64,000 bases of DNA from Sipunculus nudus (lineage: Eukaryota; Annelida; Sipuncula; Golfingiida; Sipunculidae). The stretch is from NCBI GenBank assembly GCA_026874595.1, contig CM049310.1:48309058-48373057 (forward strand), written 5' to 3'. The translations under genes were made by a program, and so were the position numbers. Below the pieces are notes generated by a model. The model was not told where the DNA came from. It did not search any database and worked only from the letters and a program-made list of their open reading frames with translations. Below, one piece after another: positions 26,514 through 38,155 of the stretch (positions are counted from its first letter, which is position 1; each line of letters opens with the position of its first letter).

Positions 26514-26669
26514 CGAGGCCAAGGTGGGACTTTCCGGAAGCCACTAAACTTAACGATGTGAATGTGACAGAGGGAAATGACGCCACCTTCATCTGTAAAG
26601 CAGTAGGTGTCATCGGTGTCAAAGAGTCAGTTACTTGGTATCTCAATACCCAACAGTTATATCGGAAAA
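26514..26669 (+). CDS. L1CAM-like gene, exon 8 (Ig4, N-terminal half)
   Basis: The acceptor is TTCTTTTACAG and the donor AAAA|GTAAGT; phase 1 at both ends. The peptide contains RPRWDFPE at the domain start, TEGNDATFICKAVGV with the first Cys, and SVTWYLN with the core Trp. This is the L1-family Ig4 layout. Confidence 0.75.
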
Positions 26670-26744
26670 GTAAGTAGGATACAAGTGTGTTTGTCTCGGT
26701 TTGAAGCGAACATATGGTTTCCACTATGTCCTGTGTATGTGGGA

Positions 26745-26929
26745 TATACAGTGGAACCTGTCTGAAAGACCCCCTGTCTAATACGACCACCTGTCTATTA
26801 AGACCACCCTTGATAAACCGAAAGCGTTCACATTGGTTGTACCTGACTTGACTAATAAGACTATATGTGATTTAAGACCACCTGTGACTCATCCCAAGGG
26901 TGGTCTTTCTAAACAGGTTTCACTGTATA
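26745..26929. mobile_element. MITE with ~27-bp terminal inverted repeats and TA duplication
   Basis: The left end TACAGTGGAACCTGTCTGAA and right end TTCTAAACAGGTTTCACTGTA are inverted repeats with few mismatches, flanked by TA. The interior repeats GACCACCTGTCTA-type phrases and has no coding capacity. TA target duplication and this size fit a Tc1/mariner-derived MITE. It lies just downstream of exon 8 in intron 8. Confidence 0.75.
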
Positions 26930-27316
26930 CGAAGAACAGATTCCTAGCTTTACATATGATCTTTTAATCCTATGAGACATATAACCCCTAAAATGAAGAT
27001 CTAGAATTTGTTACTTTAACAGCTGTGTTCTCTAATACGTCATCTTAGCATGAACCCTTATTGTTTTGACATTTTTGTATTACCGTTTGCCTCAGGGGCA
27101 ATAGCTATTCACATTATTATGATAATATTCTGTCGTCTACGAGTAGAGTAAAACATATTAGTGACTCTACATGTCAGTCGTAAAATAACCTATAAAAATT
27201 CTCAGTGTCCATAATACAAATAGCATTGCTTATATTATTTATATTCATGACGTATATGGTGTGGCATCTGAGGCCGTATTTGTAGTACCATTGAACTAAT
27301 ATTTTTCTATTTGCAG

Positions 27317-27475
27317 ATTTGCCAGCTAATGTGAAATTTAAAGCAGAGAGAACGTTGGTGATAAAAAACGCAATGAAGAAAAGGAAAAACGGGACCTCTG
27401 ACCTCATGAATATCCAGTGCAAAGTAGAGAATAGATACGGCTCGGCCCACGCTGAAGCATATCTGAACGTTTTAG
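27317..27475 (+). CDS. L1CAM-like gene, exon 9 copy a (Ig4, C-terminal half)
   Basis: The acceptor is CTATTTGCAG and the donor TTTAG|GTATAT; 159 bases, phase 1 at both ends, so it can be skipped or repeated without shifting the frame. The peptide has TLVIKNAM and NIQCKVENRYGSAHAEAYLNV, the second-Cys strand and G strand of Ig4. The Tyr two residues before the Cys is replaced by Ile. Further copies lie at 29069-29227 and 30820-30978. Confidence 0.75.
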
Positions 27476-28741
27476 GTATATTGTCTATTAAATGAAGCGC
27501 CAGCAGTACACGTCCGCCTCCTTTTTTCCTCCTCAAAATTAACTTTATAAGCATACATATCGTCTGCATACCATAATAGGTGGCGCCACTGATAATCATT
27601 TTGCTGCTACAAAAAATCACCCATACCTCTACAGTAATTTCAACGGATTTGCTCCATTTTATAAATTTATCATTTTCTGAACTCTTGTTACGCTATCTAT
27701 AATTTTCTATACGTTATGGGCATCTACTATTTAAGGTAAATATTACACATATCTCAGGAATGGTGTAAGCTATTGGCCTGAAATTTGGCGCAGCCATAGA
27801 TTATGGATAGTTTAATTGGATGCATAAGACAGGTGGCGCCATTGAATATCTGTAACCAGAATACGTCCGCATTAGCGTTACTACTCGTCAATGTATGATT
27901 TTTCATGTTTATAGATATGTGCTGCTAGCATCACCTATGATTTTTACCATTTTTTTTTTTACAATTTTTCCCTGTATAGAATGTCAATAGATATCAGTTA
28001 CAAAACAGGGCTGTTTTATAAATAGGTTATTAAAGTGATGGTTCCATGGAATTTTAATTATGCCGATCAATCATTAATGTATTTTTAGTGTATTCATTTA
28101 TTGAGGAAAATCTGTTACTATTCATTTATTGAGGTAAATCTGTTAAACTTTCATCTAATGAACCACTGCAAAAAGGTTTACTATATTAGCCAGACATATT
28201 GATCATGAGACCGCTATGTGATTTTCTGCTTGCAAATCGCGCCACCTGATGTTGATTTCTTCCGGTGTTGTAAAATGCTATTTCTACTTGTACTTGTATC
28301 AGTCTTATATTATCTTTACTATACTATTTTTATCATGGTGAAAAGTAATCAAATAAGTCTGCATGAATAGTTTAATAAGGGCGCATCTACTGCTAGCACC
28401 CGATAGAATTATCTTTTTCATTTCATCCATTAGGGCATCTGACTGTGACGCTCTTTGCATATATATATGTTATCTCAAGAACTCTTTCACCTTTTATCAC
28501 TAAGTTTTACCAAACTCTGATTCCAGTAAGAGTACATGCACGATTTAATTTCAGACTCTTGATCAATGATATTGATAAATAGTACAAATAGTGAAAAAAA
28601 TAGTTATATACAAATAATTATGAAATTAATATTACATAGGAAAATTGAATAAACGATGCCTAAACGCATGCCTATCAACCAATGTAACATTTAATAACAT
28701 TTTAAATGTTGTTTTAAGGGAAAACTTTTTTATGGTTTCAG

Positions 28742-28977
28742 AGAAAACAAGAATTTCTTTTGAAAATGTCACACGAGTAATCCCAGACGATGTGGAGGAG
28801 GATCTTCTGCTGTCAATCAATGCCACAACTGACCCCAGCACCCCCATCGTGATCACGTGGTATTTCAAAAATAGGCCAATCAACTTGACCAGAAGTTCAC
28901 CATACACTGTACAACCCAATGGGTCGTTATTAATTAGTCCCAGGAGGGCGGGGCTTAATTCCTCCAAAGAACTAGCA
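28742..28977 (+). pseudogene. Truncated exon 10, copy a
   Basis: It has the same acceptor and first 236 bases as the complete exon at 32244, but after the shared TAGCA it switches to intron 8 sequence. It has lost the GDYSC strand with the second Ig Cys and the splice donor. Reading on gives about 20 unrelated residues and a stop at 29035-29037. A transcript using it would be truncated unless the exon is skipped. Confidence 0.85.
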
Positions 28978-29068
28978 TTGCTTATATTATTTATATTCAT
29001 GACGTATATGGTGTGGCATCTGAGGCCGTATTTGTAGTACCATTGAACTAATATTTTTCTATTTGCAG

Positions 29069-29227
29069 ATTTGCCAGCTAATGTGAAATTTAAAGCAGAG
29101 AGAACGTTGGTGATAAAAAACGCAATGAAGAAAAGGAAAAACGGGACCTCTGACCTCATGAATATCCAGTGCAAAGTAGAGAATAGATACGGCTCGGCCC
29201 ACGCTGAAGCATATCTGAACGTTTTAG
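29069..29227 (+). CDS. L1CAM-like gene, exon 9 copy b
   Basis: This is an intact duplicate of exon 9 with both splice sites, phase 1-1. If the truncated exon 10 copies were skipped, exons 9a-9b-9c could splice in frame and give a protein with the Ig4 C-half repeated. Confidence 0.6.
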
Positions 29228-30492
29228 GTATATTGTCTATTAAATGAAGCGCCAGCAGTACACGTCCGCCTCCTTTTTTCCTCCTCAAAATTAACTTTAT
29301 AAGCATACATATCGTCTGCATACCATAATAGGTGGCGCCACTGATAATCATTTTGCTGCTACAAAAAATCACCCATACCTCTACAGTAATTTCAACGGAT
29401 TTGCTCCATTTTATAAATTTATCATTTTCTGAACTCTTGTTACGCTATCTATAATTTTCTATACGTTATGGGCATCTACTATTTAAGGTAAATATTACAC
29501 ATATCTCAGGAATGGTGTAAGCTATTGGCCTGAAATTTGGCGCAGCCATAGATTATGGATAGTTTAATTGGATGCATAAGACAGGTGGCGCCATTGAATA
29601 TCTGTAACCAGAATACGTCCGCATTAGCGTTACTACTCGTCAATGTATGATTTTTCATGTTTATAGATATGTGCTGCTAGCATCACCTATGATTTTTACC
29701 ATTTTTTTTTTACAATTTTTCCCTGTATAGAATGTCAATAGATATCAGTTACAAAACAGGGCTGTTTTATAAATAGGTTATTAAAGTGATGGTTCCATGG
29801 AATTTTAATTATGCCGATCAATCATTAATGTATTTTTAGTGTATTCATTTATTGAGGAAAATCTGTTACTATTCATTTATTGAGGTAAATCTGTTAAACT
29901 TTCATCTAATGAACCACTGCAAAAAGGTTTACTATATTAGCCAGACATATTGATCATGAGACCGCTATGTGATTTTCTGCTTGCAAATCGCGCCACCTGA
30001 TGTTGATTTCTTCCGGTGTTGTAAAATGCTATTTCTACTTGTACTTGTATCAGTCTTATATTATCTTTACTATACTATTTTTATCATGGTGAAAAGTAAT
30101 CAAATAAGTCTGCATGAATAGTTTAATAAGGGCGCATCTACTGCTAGCACCCGATAGAATTATCTTTTTCATTTCATCCATTAGGGCATCTGACTGTGAC
30201 GCTCTTTGCATATATATATGTTATCTCAAGAACTGTTTCACCTTTTATCACTAAGTTTTACCAAACTCTGATTCCAGTAAGAGTACATGCACGATTTAAT
30301 TTCAGACTCTTGATCAATGATATTGATAAATAGTACAAATAGTGAAAAAAATAGTTATATACAAATAATTATGAAATTAATATTACATAGGAAAATTGAA
30401 TAAACGATGCCTAAACGCATGCCTATCAACCAATGTAACATTTAATAACATTTTAAATGTTGTTTTAAGGGAAAACTTTTTTATGGTTTCAG

Positions 30493-30728
30493 AGAAAACA
30501 AGAATTTCTTTTGAAAATGTCACACGAGTAATCCCAGACGATGTGGAGGAGGATCTTCTGCTGTCAATCAATGCCACAACTGACCCCAGCACCCCCATCG
30601 TGATCACGTGGTATTTCAAAAATAGGCCAATCAACTTGACCAGAAGTTCACCATACACTGTACAACCCAATGGGTCGTTATTAATTAGTCCCAGGAGGGC
30701 GGGGCTTAATTCCTCCAAAGAACTAGCA
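30493..30728 (+). pseudogene. Truncated exon 10, copy b
   Basis: The structure is the same as at 28742-28977: intact acceptor, then the TAGCA junction into intron sequence, no donor, and a stop at 30786-30788. Confidence 0.85.
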
Positions 30729-30819
30729 TTGCTTATATTATTTATATTCATGACGTATATGGTGTGGCATCTGAGGCCGTATTTGTAGTACCATTGAACT
30801 AATATTTTTCTATTTGCAG

Positions 30820-30978
30820 ATTTGCCAGCTAATGTGAAATTTAAAGCAGAGAGAACGTTGGTGATAAAAAACGCAATGAAGAAAAGGAAAAACGGGACCT
30901 CTGACCTCATGAATATCCAGTGCAAAGTAGAGAATAGATACGGCTCGGCCCACGCTGAAGCATATCTGAACGTTTTAG
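30820..30978 (+). CDS. L1CAM-like gene, exon 9 copy c
   Basis: Third intact copy of exon 9. It is the one directly preceding the complete exon 10, so the ancestral order exon 9 then exon 10 is preserved here. Confidence 0.65.
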
Positions 30979-32243
30979 GTATATTGTCTATTAAATGAAG
31001 CGCCAGCAGTACACGTCCGCCTCCTTTTTTCCTCCTCAAAATTAACTTTATAAGCATACATATCGTCTGCATACCATAATAGGTGGCGCCACTGATAATC
31101 ATTTTGCTGCTACAAAAAATCACCCATACCTCTACAGTAATTTCAACGGATTTGCTCCATTTTATAAATTTATCATTTTCTGAACTCTTGTTACGCTATC
31201 TATAATTTTCTATACGTTATGGGCATCTACTATTTAAGGTAAATATTACACATATCTCAGGAATGGTGTAAGCTATTGGCCTGAAATTTGGCGCAGCCAT
31301 AGATTATGGATAGTTTAATTGGATGCATAAGACAGGTGGCGCCATTGAATATCTGTAACCAGAATACGTCCGCATTAGCGTTACTACTCGTCAATGTATG
31401 ATTTTTCATGTTTATAGATATGTGCTGCTAGCATCACCTATGATTTTTACCATTTTTTTTTTACAATTTTTCCCTGTATAGAATGTCAATAGATATCAGT
31501 TACAAAACAGGGCTGTTTTATAAATAGGTTATTAAAGTGATGGTTCCATGGAATTTTAATTATGCCGATCAATCATTAATGTATTTTTAGTGTATTCATT
31601 TATTGAGGAAAATCTGTTACTATTCATTTATTGAGGTAAATCTGTTAAACTTTCATCTAATGAACCACTGCAAAAAGGTTTACTATATTAGCCAGACATA
31701 TTGATCATGAGACCGCTATGTGATTTTCTGCTTGCAAATCGCGCCACCTGATGTTGATTTCTTCCGGTGTTGTAAAATGCTATTTCTACTTGTACTTGTA
31801 TCAGTCTTATATTATCTTTACTATACTATTTTTATCATGGTGAAAAGTAATCAAATAAGTCTGCATGAATAGTTTAATAAGGGCGCATCTACTGCTAGCA
31901 CCCGATAGAATTATCTTTTTCATTTCATCCATTAGGGCATCTGACTGTGACGCTCTTTGCATATATATATGTTATCTCAAGAACTGTTTCACCTTTTATC
32001 ACTAAGTTTTACCAAACTCTGATTCCAGTAAGAGTACATGCACGATTTAATTTCAGACTCTTGATCAATGATATTGATAAATAGTACAAATAGTGAAAAA
32101 AATAGTTATATACAAATAATTATGAAATTAATATTACATAGGAAAATTGAATAAACGATGCCTAAACGCATGCCTATCAACCAATGTAACATTTAATAAC
32201 ATTTTAAATGTTGTTTTAAGGGAAAACTTTTTTATGGTTTCAG

Positions 32244-32555
32244 AGAAAACAAGAATTTCTTTTGAAAATGTCACACGAGTAATCCCAGACGATGTGGAGG
32301 AGGATCTTCTGCTGTCAATCAATGCCACAACTGACCCCAGCACCCCCATCGTGATCACGTGGTATTTCAAAAATAGGCCAATCAACTTGACCAGAAGTTC
32401 ACCATACACTGTACAACCCAATGGGTCGTTATTAATTAGTCCCAGGAGGGCGGGGCTTAATTCCTCCAAAGAACTAGCAGGGGACTACTCGTGTCTGGCA
32501 ACAAACAGTTACTCTGATGCAAAAATTACAATAAAAACGGTACCAGAAATACCAG
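32244..32555 (+). CDS. L1CAM-like gene, exon 10 (complete Ig domain)
   Basis: The acceptor is TATGGTTTCAG and the donor CCAG|GTAAAT; phase 1 at both ends. The peptide carries a whole Ig-like domain: IVITWYFKNRPIN (core Trp), NGSLLISP, and LAGDYSCLATNSYSDA (second Cys with D-x-Y-x-C). The TDPSTPIVITW stretch resembles L1/neuroglian Ig6. There is no Cys in the expected first-Cys strand (LLLSINATT). Reading past the donor gives GK and a stop at 32561-32563, so this could also be a terminal exon. I see no convincing following FN3 or membrane exon in the window. Confidence 0.75.
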
Positions 32556-32588
32556 GTAAATAATCATATCAGTATTATCTATTACAAC

Positions 32589-32591
<3 letters not shown>

Positions 32592-32628
<37 letters not shown>

Positions 32629-32660
32629 TGTATATAAATATATATATAAATTTATATGTA
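32592..32660. repeat. (TA)n microsatellite
   Basis: A TA tract lies just after exon 10. A C-run lies at about 32869-32881. Confidence 0.9.
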
Positions 32661-33139
32661 CTCCCGACATTTATCTGTTTTCACGTATCTTTTCCGGATA
32701 TTTGTTGTCATATAACTGTCAAAGTTTATTATGAGTTTCCTATTTAGTGATTGATTTTCGTCGTTTTCAATTAATTTTATAATCTAAAAACCATCTCAAG
32801 AAGTTAAGAACTTAATGGCATCTTCTAATTAACATATTATAACTCATTCTCATTGACGTATTCATGACCCCCCCCCCCCCCTTCCCTCCTAAGGACGGGG
32901 CAGGTAAACCCTAGGATGAATGTGTAATCTACAGGTACAGTTAAATATTTACATTGCTTCTTCTTTTATTTTGTGATTTTCTGTACTTTAATCTGTTTTT
33001 TTTTTCTGAATGGATACACTCTTTCTAAATGTTCTTGACCCGTTCATATTATATTATAAAACTTTCACGCTTACATCTTTTATTCTGTGTTCTTTTCATC
33101 TGTTAAAAAAAAGCATATATGTATAGCACTGAAAACCTA

Positions 33140-33771
33140 GATTAGTCATTTTGACTAACTTAGGTTAGTAAATCCTTCCTGACGAACAATTTGTCAATAT
33201 TGACCAATCTATATTTGTCATTTTGACTACTGGTTCGTCAAAGGTAAGTTGTAACGAACATCGGTTAGTCGAGCCATGTGATTCGGTTAAGGCGACATCT
33301 ACCGGCAGGCAAAGTAACCACAGAGACGCTGACCTTGACGATCTCCATGCCATGTGAAGAAGAGGGTCTGAGACAGGGATAAATGTGAAGCCATTCCTCG
33401 TACCAGGTTGTATGTTTTACGTTATTTGTTTACTTTTACTTCCATTAAAGCAATTGTCATACATATTTATCGTACACTCGCCATCACTTTGACACTGTGA
33501 TCAGAGAATGGCTTGTCCTTTGGAAAGTTGAAGTATCTTCTCTCATTATCGCCCAAGAGTTAATGTTCCTCTTTAATTATTTGATTTTATGTCATCAGTA
33601 TCAGGTATACGGTTTTCCCAAATAAAACATTATCCCTCCTTTATCATTATGTAATACAATTAGAAATAATATTTGTACCTACATTTCAGTGTAATATATG
33701 ATCAGAACCACCAGTTTTACTTTTACCAATGCCAATGGTTTTGACTAATGTCTGGTCAAAATGACTAACCC
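33140..33771. mobile_element. Inverted-repeat (foldback/MITE-like) element
   Basis: The left end ATTAGTCATTTTGACTAAC and right end GGTCAAAATGACTAACC are inverted repeats, and extra TGACTA/TAGTCA phrases occur near both ends. No transposase-like ORF is present. It lies between the adhesion gene and the C2H2 ORF. Confidence 0.45.
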
Positions 33772-34086
33772 TCAGTTAAAATAGATTTAATGTTACAGGC
33801 GTGTAATTGGTATTCAATATTGCTTTTATTGCAAATATATGCAAACCTTAGGGCAATGCTATCCTTTCCTACTGCCATGCTGGTTTGAACTTGAAGTTCA
33901 GGCTCGTTTAACGCAAATCAAGTCAAGGGCTAAGGACTATTAGCATTGCCAGTATTGGTATACTGCCTGTTCAGTGGTGTTAGGACAGAACTGTCTATAA
34001 GGTCAAACACACACACGTGACACACACACATATGTATATCCTGTGTGTAGGTTAAACTGGAAAATAAATGTTGAAAGGCTTGCATC

Positions 34087-36546
34087 ATGGCACTCCAAAA
34101 GAGACACTTTTTTCAATGCATGGCCTGTGAATATGAAAGTCGTCATTTTAGAAATATTATGTCACACTATCAGCTGGTTCATTCTCATGAATCAAACTTC
34201 CAGATGATATGTGGAATTGAAAACTGTCAGAAAACATTCAAGAATGTTAGGTGCTATCAGGCACATATACAGAAGAAGCATATTACATTTGCAAATACAC
34301 ATTTTCGTTTAAGGAAACACATTAGTAACTCAACCCCACAAACATCTCAATGTGAAGCTGTTGAAACAGCCAGTGACTCTTCATTACCTGATAACAGAGA
34401 ATCTTTGATTGCTACACCAGAAAGGCATGGCACACTGGTTGTTGATCAGATCCAACAATTCTTGCTAGCACTGAGAGAAAAGCATAAATTACCTTCAAAT
34501 ATCTGTGGAATCCTAACCTCTGAAATGCAGAGCCTTGTGGCTGTCTCAAGGGCTGAATTGCATGCTCATACTGTAGATCTTTTGAAAAGACACAATATAG
34601 TTGATTTAGATGAAGAAGTGAGTGAGATATTCAGCAGCTACACTCATGTAGAGAATGCTTGTTGCCTGTTTAAAAGTAGCAAGGATCTTGATAGAATTGT
34701 TCACAGTAACCCACGGTTTGTGAAACCAGTTGAATATAAACTAGACCCCAAAGACTCAAAGTCAACATACCAATACGTCCCAATATTAGAGAGCCTATCT
34801 ACTTTTCTCCAGTATGAGGACGTTATAGCAGAAGTGTTACAGGGACATAACGCTCCTGAAGGAACAATATCAGACCTGTGTGATGGATTTGTTTTCAAAG
34901 ATAATCCACTCATGAAGGATAACCCATCAGCATTACAAATAATGCTTTATCTAGATGATTTCCAAATTGTAAATCCTTTAGGCAATAAGTGCAAGTCATA
35001 TAAACTAAGTGCCTTGTACTACCTTTTAGGTAATTTGCCTCCAAGATACAGATCAAAGCAACATGTAGTGCAGTTAGCTGCCCTTTTTAAGTCAAAACTG
35101 GGTAAGAAATATGGACTAGCAAATGTCATGAAACCCCTGATAAATGACTTGGCGAAGTTAGAGACAGAAGGGATTCACATCAATAAAGATGGCCAGATAC
35201 ATCATATCCTTGGTACAGTCCTTGTCTGTGTTGCAGATAATTTAGCAGCTCATGAAATCGGGGGATTCTTTGAGAGTTTTAATGTTATGAGGTCATGCAG
35301 GACTTGTTTAGCAACAAAGGAAGAAGCTCAGAGTATGTACAATTCGTTGAAGGTAACTCCTAGAACTAAAGCATCTCACAATGCACAGCTTGAGATGATC
35401 AAGGTAGATCCAGAGGATGCGAGGTTGTATGGGGTGAAGGCAGATTCTCCACTCAACAAACTCAATTATTTTCATGTAATTGGAGGCCTTCCCAGTGACA
35501 TAGCTCATGACCTATTTGAAGGAGTCATTCCAAATGTGTTAAAACATGTTATTAATTATTGCATTGAACAGGGATTCTTTACACATGATGAAATGAATGA
35601 TGTCATTGCAAACTTTCCATATCAAGTCTCAGACAAAATTAACAAACCAACTGGGGGGTCTGTTCAGGCTGGTAAAACAGTTTTTAAAGAGACGGCTATG
35701 GAATGCTGGACATTGGCAAGACTAATTCCTCTAATGCTTGGGCACAGGGTACCCTCAGGTGACAAGAAATGGAATGTATTGTTGAATTGCCTTGACATGA
35801 CTGAACAAGTCACATCTCCTGTTTCATCTGAAGGAGAATGTGAATTCATGAGAGACACCATTGAGACATTTCTTTGCTCCTATAAAGAGCAATTTGATGT
35901 AGCTTTCAAACCCAAGGATCATTTTCTCATCCATTATCCTGATCAGACCAAACATTATGGACCACTGATCCATGTTTGGACAATGAGATTTGAGGCTAAA
36001 CATAGCTATTTCAAAGAGCTTATGAATAGGACAAAATATAGGAAAAACATCTGTAAATCCCTTGCATTTCGTCATCAAAATATGCAGGTTCTTCACAGTT
36101 TCAACAAGAACTTGCTGCAGGCTGGTAACTACACAGTTTCTTGTAGTGCCGTGGTACCTGTAGAAACACTTCCTGAACATATTCAGGAAATTTTGCAACC
36201 ACATACTGCAGGTTCAAATGATGTTTTCCAGGCAAGTAATATTCAGATAGATGGGGTAACTTACCAAAGTCCATGTGCCTTGTTCAAGGAAGCTACTGGT
36301 GATTTATGCCAATTCTACAAGATGGAGTCTTGTTTTGTCATCAATCACACATCACTGTTGCTATGCAGGCATCTTGACACAATAGATTATTGCAGACATG
36401 TTCATGCCTACATAGCTAAAGAAACAGCAATCTTCAGCCTGATAAGAGTGACTGATCTTAAGGATCACCTTCCTTTGGGTCTGTACAGTATCTCTGATGA
36501 AATGTCTGCAGTTGTTCTTAGACATCAGTTTGCTGTCACAAAATAA
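34087..36546 (+). CDS. C2H2-finger protein of a widespread, probably transposon-derived family
   Basis: This 819-residue intronless ORF starts ATCATGG. Two C2H2 fingers open it: C11-x2-C14-x12-H27-x4-H32 and C42-x4-C47-x12-H60-x4-H65. The remainder holds blocks I recognise from uncharacterised multicopy proteins of fish, cnidarians and molluscs: YLDDFQIVNPLG (about 300), LGNLPPRYRS, a CxxC-type segment FNVMRSCRTCLATK (about 400), LPSDIAHDLFEGVIP (about 475) and HFLIHYPDQ near 620. I infer a domesticated or resident DNA-transposon product, but I cannot identify catalytic acidic residues with confidence. The frame is open over its whole length, so it is young or under selection. AATAAA overlaps the stop region. 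Confidence 0.8.
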   Translation: MALQKRHFFQCMACEYESRHFRNIMSHYQLVHSHESNFQMICGIENCQKTFKNVRCYQAHIQKKHITFANTHFRLRKHISNSTPQTSQCEAVETASDSSLPDNRESLIATPERHGTLVVDQIQQFLLALREKHKLPSNICGILTSEMQSLVAVSRAELHAHTVDLLKRHNIVDLDEEVSEIFSSYTHVENACCLFKSSKDLDRIVHSNPRFVKPVEYKLDPKDSKSTYQYVPILESLSTFLQYEDVIAEVLQGHNAPEGTISDLCDGFVFKDNPLMKDNPSALQIMLYLDDFQIVNPLGNKCKSYKLSALYYLLGNLPPRYRSKQHVVQLAALFKSKLGKKYGLANVMKPLINDLAKLETEGIHINKDGQIHHILGTVLVCVADNLAAHEIGGFFESFNVMRSCRTCLATKEEAQSMYNSLKVTPRTKASHNAQLEMIKVDPEDARLYGVKADSPLNKLNYFHVIGGLPSDIAHDLFEGVIPNVLKHVINYCIEQGFFTHDEMNDVIANFPYQVSDKINKPTGGSVQAGKTVFKETAMECWTLARLIPLMLGHRVPSGDKKWNVLLNCLDMTEQVTSPVSSEGECEFMRDTIETFLCSYKEQFDVAFKPKDHFLIHYPDQTKHYGPLIHVWTMRFEAKHSYFKELMNRTKYRKNICKSLAFRHQNMQVLHSFNKNLLQAGNYTVSCSAVVPVETLPEHIQEILQPHTAGSNDVFQASNIQIDGVTYQSPCALFKEATGDLCQFYKMESCFVINHTSLLLCRHLDTIDYCRHVHAYIAKETAIFSLIRVTDLKDHLPLGLYSISDEMSAVVLRHQFAVTK

Positions 36547-38155
36547 AACTGACCATATTTATCATGATAACTTTATTTAAAGATAGTGTGTTATTGGTTA
36601 ACTGGTTTGGACTTTTTTATGGGGTGGGTGGAGGGGCAGTTGTTTGGCATGACCTTTACCAGAAGTACTTGCTCTAATGTCTAAATTCCTTTTGTAAACC
36701 ATAAACATTTATTTGAAATACTGATTGATAAAAAAAAGCACTTTAATCTGGTTCTGGTGAACCTAAGGCGATTAAGCTAGTTATTTGTAGTTAACAGATT
36801 TAATTCAGCTATATGTCAATAGTGTTCTAACCATCATTCCAGTTTTTTTTTAAATACAGTCTAGTAAAAGGTAGAGTAAGGGTTGCTTGTATAAATGAAT
36901 TCATGTAAAATAACAGCAAGGGGCCTTGATTTTTTGGGGCTCAGCACATGTTTGTATCTATATTATAATTTAACTGGCCACTGTGGACTTTTGTAAAGAA
37001 ACTCCGGTGTGGCTATGCAGCAGATATGCACGTGTTTGGTCTTGAACTATCAGGAATGATCCAAAGTGTGTCCAAAGGGGGGTCGTTTCCCCTAGTATTA
37101 CCCAAATCCTGATATATTTCACTTTTTTTATCAAGTGGCCATTAATAGCACCACCTGTCAACAACTACAAGTGTGTGTTAAGGCAGAAAGCATTTTGTCA
37201 CTGTGAATAAAGGGCAGAGGCCATAGATATTGTTTGTTTATTTTGGTGATATCCTTACATTATTAAACAAAATTTGATTTTATCAATAAGGAATGGTAAG
37301 AAGGGTTGGAAATAAACATTTGTCTGATCTAGTCCTTATTAATTTGCAAATTATTCTTAGGCATATTTTCCAAATGGCCTGTGCAACAGAATGTTCCATT
37401 GTAACAGGTTTTTGTTCTTTAATATGATAATATAGTTTAGCCACTCTTCAGTTCATTGAACCATTGGTCTGGTTTGCAAGAGCAAAATAAAGTACTGTAG
37501 TACTGTAGGTAACGACAGTAAGAATAATTATCTAAAATAGTAGCAAAAGGAAAGAGATAATCATCATCATCATTATCATTATATTGATTTTATATTGCAA
37601 GTTGTACCTATGCCTTATGACAGTTAAGTCTGTATTCACATATAATAGTTGAGTGCTAATTGGTCAATTATATCCATGATATTTCTTGTATAATCAATTA
37701 AATCATTTATTTTTTGCATAATTGATAAAAAAATTATGTTTGCACATCTAATGAAGTCATATTATCTCAATAAAGTATTCTTTTATTCTATCTGACATTT
37801 AAGAAAGACAGGGCTCCGAACAGCGAACAGCATTAAAACTTTACCTTGTGCAACAAACAAAAGTGTCAACAACCTGGCCAATACCTTGGCCGTTTCCGCG
37901 CAAATGGAAAAGCTCAATTCAGCGCGATTTTTTCAGCGCGCGTTTCCGCGCGCGTTTCCGCGCGCATGGAAAAGGGGCCTTATGTTAGAATGAATTTACT
38001 CTGTCAATATTTAAATATTAAATAATAAAATAATATTTTCAATATTCCCCTCTTTAAAAAAGCACAATTTCACCTGTCTTTCTTTTTCGTAAAATCTATC
38101 TTGCTCATGCATTATGTACTTCAGTATTATTTGTGTTTATTAACAGATCCCAGCC
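36547..38155. other. Non-coding spacer
   Basis: AT-rich sequence with no gene seen. A short GC-rich patch at about 37885-37978 repeats TTTCCGCGC and GCGCATGGAAAAG phrases in both orientations (a small palindromic repeat). ATCATC repeats lie near 37561. Confidence 0.6.

Larger units (their letters stand above)
27221..32474 (+). repeat. Three tandem copies of a 1,751-1,752 bp gene segment
   Basis: Units 27221-28972, 28973-30723 and 30724-32474 each run from TAGCA to TAGCA. The left junction base context is intronic (AATAGCATTGC) and the right is inside exon 10 (ACTAGCAGGGG), so the breakpoints share the 5-bp microhomology TAGCA. Copy 1 has one extra T in a T-run near 27951 and C at 28483 where copies 2 and 3 have G (30235 in copy 2). 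Copies 2 and 3 look identical. Each unit contains exon 9, the intron, and the first part of exon 10. Confidence 0.95.

Noticed and set aside
28632-31123. 246-residue antisense ORFs repeated at 28632-29372 and 30383-31123
   Set aside because: They run antisense across exons 9 and 10 and intron sequence, arise from the junction of the tandem copies, and have no supporting signals.
33290-33380. Possible terminal exon after exon 10 (CAG|GCAAAG in phase 1, VTTETLTLTI then stop)
   Set aside because: Phase and a short beta-strand-like peptide fit, but the acceptor has a poor pyrimidine tract and it lies inside a foldback repeat.
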